Assembly (NCBI GenBank): GCA_023250775.1
Contig: JAHFAA010000130.1
Span: 1 to 9,250 of the forward strand
Reading direction: 5' to 3'
Origin: Bdellovibrionales bacterium
GTDB lineage: Bacteria > Bdellovibrionota > Bacteriovoracia > Bacteriovoracales > Bacteriovoracaceae
DNA length: 9,250 nt
The translations under genes and the position numbers were made by a program. This document shows positions 6,141 through 9,250 of this stretch, one piece after another. The notes beneath the pieces were generated by a model, which saw only the letters and a list, made by a program, of their open reading frames with translations, ran no database searches and was not told the DNA's origin. Every line of letters begins with the position of its first letter. The stretch's first letter is position 1.

Positions 6141-7454
6141 ATGAAAAAAGTTCTCAGCATTTTGATTTTGGTTTCATTCACATGGTCAGTGCCGTCTCAT
6201 GCAGCCGATGACAAGGCCAACCCATTCATGGCCATCGACAATTTAGGTTTTACCAGAACGTTTGCTGAGCCACTCGACTTTGATCTGCCAGACCTCTCTG
6301 GTAAGAAGCATTCATTGCAAGAGTATAAAGGTAAATGGATCATGCTTGCTTTTTGGGCCACCTGGTGTGGGCCCTGTCGCATGGAACTTCCGGAACTTGA
6401 AACCCTCTATAACCATTTTCACCAAAAAAATCTTGTGATGCTCGGGGTTGCCGCAGATCAAGGTGATGCCTCTCAGATCCGAAAATTTGCTTCTGAGCTC
6501 AATTTAAGTTTTCCGATTCTGCATGATCAGGAAGGGCAGGTGGCGGGTGATTATCAGGCGACGGCCCTTCCTAGCCTTTACTTGATTTCTCCGGACTGGA
6601 AACTTGTTGGAGTTCTTCGTGGCGCAAAATCATGGAATGATGAAGGGACCTATAAGGAATTTGAAAATCTACTTAAGCTGAAAAAAACTTCTGAAAAGTA
6701 CTTTCAAGATAATGCCAATCCTGCGGTAGGGAAAGGCGGCGTTCCGATTCCCGAAAAACTAATTCCTCCTGAGCTAGATGTGGAAAAACTCGACGGTCTT
6801 TTTAGTGGGGATACTTCGGTGCTCCAGATTAAAATTCATTGGAAAGGTGATCCCAACAAATATCTTGTCAAAGTTCCCAAGGTGACCTTCCCTGAAGGGA
6901 TTGTTTTACAGGGCAGTATTTCTTCTGGCTCCCATGCCGACGAAAAAGAAGCGATCTTGTATTACTCGTACCCACTCAATTTTAACAAAGAAGGTCTTTT
7001 TCACCTCGGGCCTGTGATCATGTCCTTTCAATCAATCTACGGCGGAGCAGAGCAGTTGAGTCGGCATCCCGGAATAGATGTTGAGGTCAAAAGTCGGCCA
7101 AGGGGAATTTATTATTTCACTCTTGCCATTTTACTTGGAGTTGTTATTTTGGGTCTGAGATTATTTGTTTTTAAAAAGAAATTAAAGAAGAGCGATTTGT
7201 CAGTGTCGGTGATGACTGACTGGCAAAGTCAGCTACAGGACATTGGGCGACTGCGATTAGAGGGGAGGAAAAAAGAATATTCATTGGAATTGTTGCAGCT
7301 TTATATGAACACCCATGCAGACAACGGTGAAAAAAATAGCAAGATTTTGGCCCTGATTGAAAAAGTGCGTTTTGCCGGTTTTGAACTTTCTGAAGCAGAA
7401 CTTGATTACTATGAAAAAGAAATAAAAAAGAAATTTGAAGGAGAGATTATATGA
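6141..7454 (+). CDS. Exported thioredoxin (TlpA/ResA-like) fused to a BatD-like membrane-anchored segment
   Basis: A 437-residue protein. Residues 1-21 are a Sec signal peptide (MKKVLSILIL, cleavage likely after SHA). Residues about 40-182 are a TlpA/ResA-type thioredoxin domain: FWATWCGPCR with redox pair Cys76/Cys79 and the cis-proline loop TALPS with Pro144. A region of about 205-316 looks like a beta-rich periplasmic domain. It is followed by one membrane segment (about 323-344), a basic stop (KKKLKK), and a cytoplasmic helical tail of about 90 residues containing IEKVRFAGFELSEAE. The second half, and its place before MoxR and DUF58 genes, recalls BatD/DUF4381-like partners of MoxR operons. 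That assignment is partly from context. A TTG at 6105 in frame would add 12 residues, but it lies inside the -35 box and would spoil the signal peptide, so ATG 6141 is preferred. The gene overlaps the MoxR start by ATGA. Confidence 0.8.
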   Translation: MKKVLSILILVSFTWSVPSHAADDKANPFMAIDNLGFTRTFAEPLDFDLPDLSGKKHSLQEYKGKWIMLAFWATWCGPCRMELPELETLYNHFHQKNLVMLGVAADQGDASQIRKFASELNLSFPILHDQEGQVAGDYQATALPSLYLISPDWKLVGVLRGAKSWNDEGTYKEFENLLKLKKTSEKYFQDNANPAVGKGGVPIPEKLIPPELDVEKLDGLFSGDTSVLQIKIHWKGDPNKYLVKVPKVTFPEGIVLQGSISSGSHADEKEAILYYSYPLNFNKEGLFHLGPVIMSFQSIYGGAEQLSRHPGIDVEVKSRPRGIYYFTLAILLGVVILGLRLFVFKKKLKKSDLSVSVMTDWQSQLQDIGRLRLEGRKKEYSLELLQLYMNTHADNGEKNSKILALIEKVRFAGFELSEAELDYYEKEIKKKFEGEII

Positions 7455-8440
7455 AAATGTCGGTGGAAGAAATTTCAAGAAAAGTGCAGTCTGAATTTCC
7501 GATCGTGAATCAGGTTGTGGAAGAAGTGAATAAGGTGATGGTCGGGCAGAGAAACATGATTGAGAAATTAATCATTGGAATTCTGACTGATGGACACATT
7601 TTGGTAGAGGGCGTTCCGGGCCTGGCGAAAACGACCGCCATTAATACCCTGGCAAAAGTACTTCAGGCGGACTTTAGACGAATCCAATTCACGCCAGATC
7701 TTCTTCCCGCCGATCTCACCGGCACCCAAATTTACTCACCAAAGGATGGAACTTTTAGTGTGAAAAAAGGTCCAATTTTTGCCAACATTATTTTGGCGGA
7801 CGAAATCAATCGTGCTCCTGCCAAAGTACAAAGTGCCCTTCTTGAGGCCATGCAGGAAAAACAGGTCACCATCGGAGAAACCACCTTCAAACTTCCTCAA
7901 CCTTTTTTGGTGATGGCAACTCAAAACCCCGTTGAGCAGGAGGGAACCTATCCTCTTCCTGAGGCGCAAGTTGACCGCTTTATGCTGAAGGTGAAAGTTT
8001 CCTATCCCAACAAAGATGAAGAAATTCGTATTATGAAAAGAGTTGCGATGCCTTCAGATGCCAATATTAATAAGATTATTTCTCCTCAAAAAATCTTGGA
8101 GCTTCGTCAGGTCGTAGAACAGATTTTCTTTGACGAAAAACTTTATGATTATGTAGCCAATCTAGTTTTTGCCACCAGAAATCCAGAAACTTTTGGATTG
8201 AAAGAGATTAAACATCTAATTGAATATGGTGCTTCGCCACGCGCCTCCATTTATCTGGTAAAAGCTGCCAAGGCCCATGCCTTCTTACAAGGAAGAGGAT
8301 ATGTCACGCCTCAAGATATTAAAACTATCGGTGCCGATGTCTTCAGGCATAGAGTGACTGTATCCTATGAGGCGGAAGCGCAGAATATTACTTCGGATGA
8401 TTTAATTTTGAAGATTTTTGATAAAATCGACGTTCCATAA
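7451..8440 (+). CDS. MoxR-family AAA+ ATPase
   Basis: A 329-residue cytoplasmic ATPase. MoxR proteins act as chaperone-like AAA+ machines, usually with vWA/DUF58 partners encoded next to them. Visible motifs: Walker A GVPGLAKT (54-61), Walker B IILADEINRAPAKVQSALLEAMQE with Asp117/Glu118, sensor 1 ATQNP with Asn159, arginine finger region LPEAQVDRF with Arg176, and sensor 2 GASPRA with Arg264. The C-terminal lid domain is complete (to about 325), and the length is typical of the family. The ATG at 7451 overlaps the preceding stop (ATGA). It has an excellent AAGGAG at 7438-7443 with 7-base spacing. A second ATG two codons later (7457) is possible. A DUF58 gene follows after 12 bases, so the three genes form one translation-coupled operon. 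Confidence 0.96.
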   Translation: MKMSVEEISRKVQSEFPIVNQVVEEVNKVMVGQRNMIEKLIIGILTDGHILVEGVPGLAKTTAINTLAKVLQADFRRIQFTPDLLPADLTGTQIYSPKDGTFSVKKGPIFANIILADEINRAPAKVQSALLEAMQEKQVTIGETTFKLPQPFLVMATQNPVEQEGTYPLPEAQVDRFMLKVKVSYPNKDEEIRIMKRVAMPSDANINKIISPQKILELRQVVEQIFFDEKLYDYVANLVFATRNPETFGLKEIKHLIEYGASPRASIYLVKAAKAHAFLQGRGYVTPQDIKTIGADVFRHRVTVSYEAEAQNITSDDLILKIFDKIDVP

Positions 8441-8443
8441 AAT

Positions 8444-8448
8444 GGAGG
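8444..8448 (+). promoter_or_regulatory. Ribosome binding site deciding the GTG start of the DUF58 gene
   Basis: GGAGG lies 4 bases before the GTG at 8453. The nearby ATG at 8442 and TTG at 8451 both run into a TAG within a few codons, so GTG 8453 is the only start that gives the DUF58 frame from its N-terminus. Confidence 0.6.
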
Positions 8449-8452
8449 CGTT

Positions 8453-9250
8453 GTGGAGCTAGAAGATAAATTCGATGCACGACTTCTTGATGACGAACTG
8501 ATTGCCAAGGTCAAAGGCATTCAGATTCGCGCGCGCCATCTTGTGAATGATGCTTTTGCCGGTGAATATTTGAGTGTCTTCAAAGGGCGCGGAATGGAAT
8601 TTGAGGAAGTGCGAGAATATCAGTACGGGGATGATATTCGAAATATTGACTGGAATGTAACCGCCAGACACGATAAAGCTTATATAAAAACATATCGAGA
8701 TGAACGCGAACTAACCGTCATGTTTGTCGTCGACGTGTCGGGGTCCTCGCGCTTTGGGACGGTGGATAAATTCAAGAACGAAGTGGCATGCGAGATTGCC
8801 GCCCTCCTTTCATACACAGCACTTCGAAATAACGACAAGGTTGGGCTCATCATTTTTTCTGATCACGTCGAACATTATGTCGCGCCTAAGAAAGGTCGCG
8901 GGCATATCTGGCGCTTAATTAGAGATATTCTGTCTTATAAATCAGAATCGAAGCAGACAAATATCAATGTCCCCCTTGAATTTTTGAATAGAGTTCTGAA
9001 AAAAAGGGCAATTGTTTTTTTAATCTCTGATTTTCAGGGAAAAAACTTTGAACAGCAAATTCAGATCACTTCGAAACGCCATGATCTCATCTCCCTGTCC
9101 ATTACTGATCCGCGAGAAATCGATATGCCCTCGATCGGATACATCGAGCTTGAGGATGCAGAAACAGGGGAATATGTGATGGTTAATACTTCCAATAAAC
9201 ATTTTCAAAAAGAGTATTCGAGTCAATCCAAGAAGCGTCTCTTGGAAACG
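8453..9250 (+). CDS. DUF58 / vWA-domain protein (Bat-type operon), 3'-truncated by window edge
   Basis: From GTG at 8453 the frame stays open to the window end (266 codons), so the 3' end is missing. The DUF58 signature is clear: AGEYLSVFKGRGMEFEEVREY (37-57) followed by YGDDIRNIDWNVTAR (58-72). It runs into a von Willebrand A fold. The metal-ion-dependent adhesion site appears complete: DVSGS with Asp94, Ser96 and Ser98, then Thr169 in QTNI, then Asp193 in LISDF. No signal peptide or membrane segment is seen in the visible part, which suggests a cytoplasmic protein. Proteins of this type are encoded next to MoxR ATPases and are thought to be their partners. The visible length is nearly a full short DUF58 protein (about 290-300 residues), so only a small part is probably missing. 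It lies 12 bases downstream of the MoxR gene. Confidence 0.93.
   Translation, partial: MELEDKFDARLLDDELIAKVKGIQIRARHLVNDAFAGEYLSVFKGRGMEFEEVREYQYGDDIRNIDWNVTARHDKAYIKTYRDERELTVMFVVDVSGSSRFGTVDKFKNEVACEIAALLSYTALRNNDKVGLIIFSDHVEHYVAPKKGRGHIWRLIRDILSYKSESKQTNINVPLEFLNRVLKKRAIVFLISDFQGKNFEQQIQITSKRHDLISLSITDPREIDMPSIGYIELEDAETGEYVMVNTSNKHFQKEYSSQSKKRLLET

Overview
The window is a gene-dense stretch of a Gram-negative bacterial chromosome. Exported lipoprotein and Sec signals, an ABC importer with a lipoprotein receptor, and a Bat-type MoxR locus all point that way. Base composition is moderate, GTG starts occur, and GGCC-rich alanine codon contexts are common. The feel is that of Bdellovibrionota or another former deltaproteobacterial group, but this is a low-confidence guess because no rRNA or marker gene is present. 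I see no mobile element, CRISPR array, tRNA or rRNA.

Layout. (1) Bases 1-1490, +: the 3' part of a gene for a divergent SelO/YdiU-family protein (pseudokinase-fold AMPylase). A peptidase S51 (dipeptidase E-like) gene follows after 17 bases. (2) Bases 2157-2534, -: a small DUF454/YbaN-like membrane protein, overlapping the peptidase gene tail to tail by 23 bp. (3) Bases 2631-6012, +: a complete three-gene ABC importer: substrate-binding lipoprotein, a single-chain permease with two permease domains, and an ATPase that starts on an ATGA overlap. It belongs to the Fe(III)/hexose-phosphate/aminoethylphosphonate-type group, and the substrate cannot be fixed from sequence. (4) Bases 6105-9250, +: a strong sigma70-like promoter and then a Bat-type operon. 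Its genes are a periplasmic thioredoxin (TlpA/ResA-like, WCGPC) fused to a BatD-like membrane-anchored segment, a MoxR AAA+ ATPase, and a DUF58/vWA protein that runs off the window end.

How the genes may work together. The importer genes form one transport unit. In the last operon, MoxR ATPases typically act on or with DUF58/vWA partners in maturation or stress resistance. The fused redox domain on the exported partner suggests a periplasmic thiol input to that machine (inference). The first operon pairs a possible redox-linked AMPylase relative with a small peptidase, and any functional link is unknown. The main points for follow-up are the thioredoxin-BatD-like fusion, a CxxC-bearing SelO variant that lacks the usual nucleotide-binding lysine, and a promoter placed so that the fusion gene's mRNA would be nearly leaderless.
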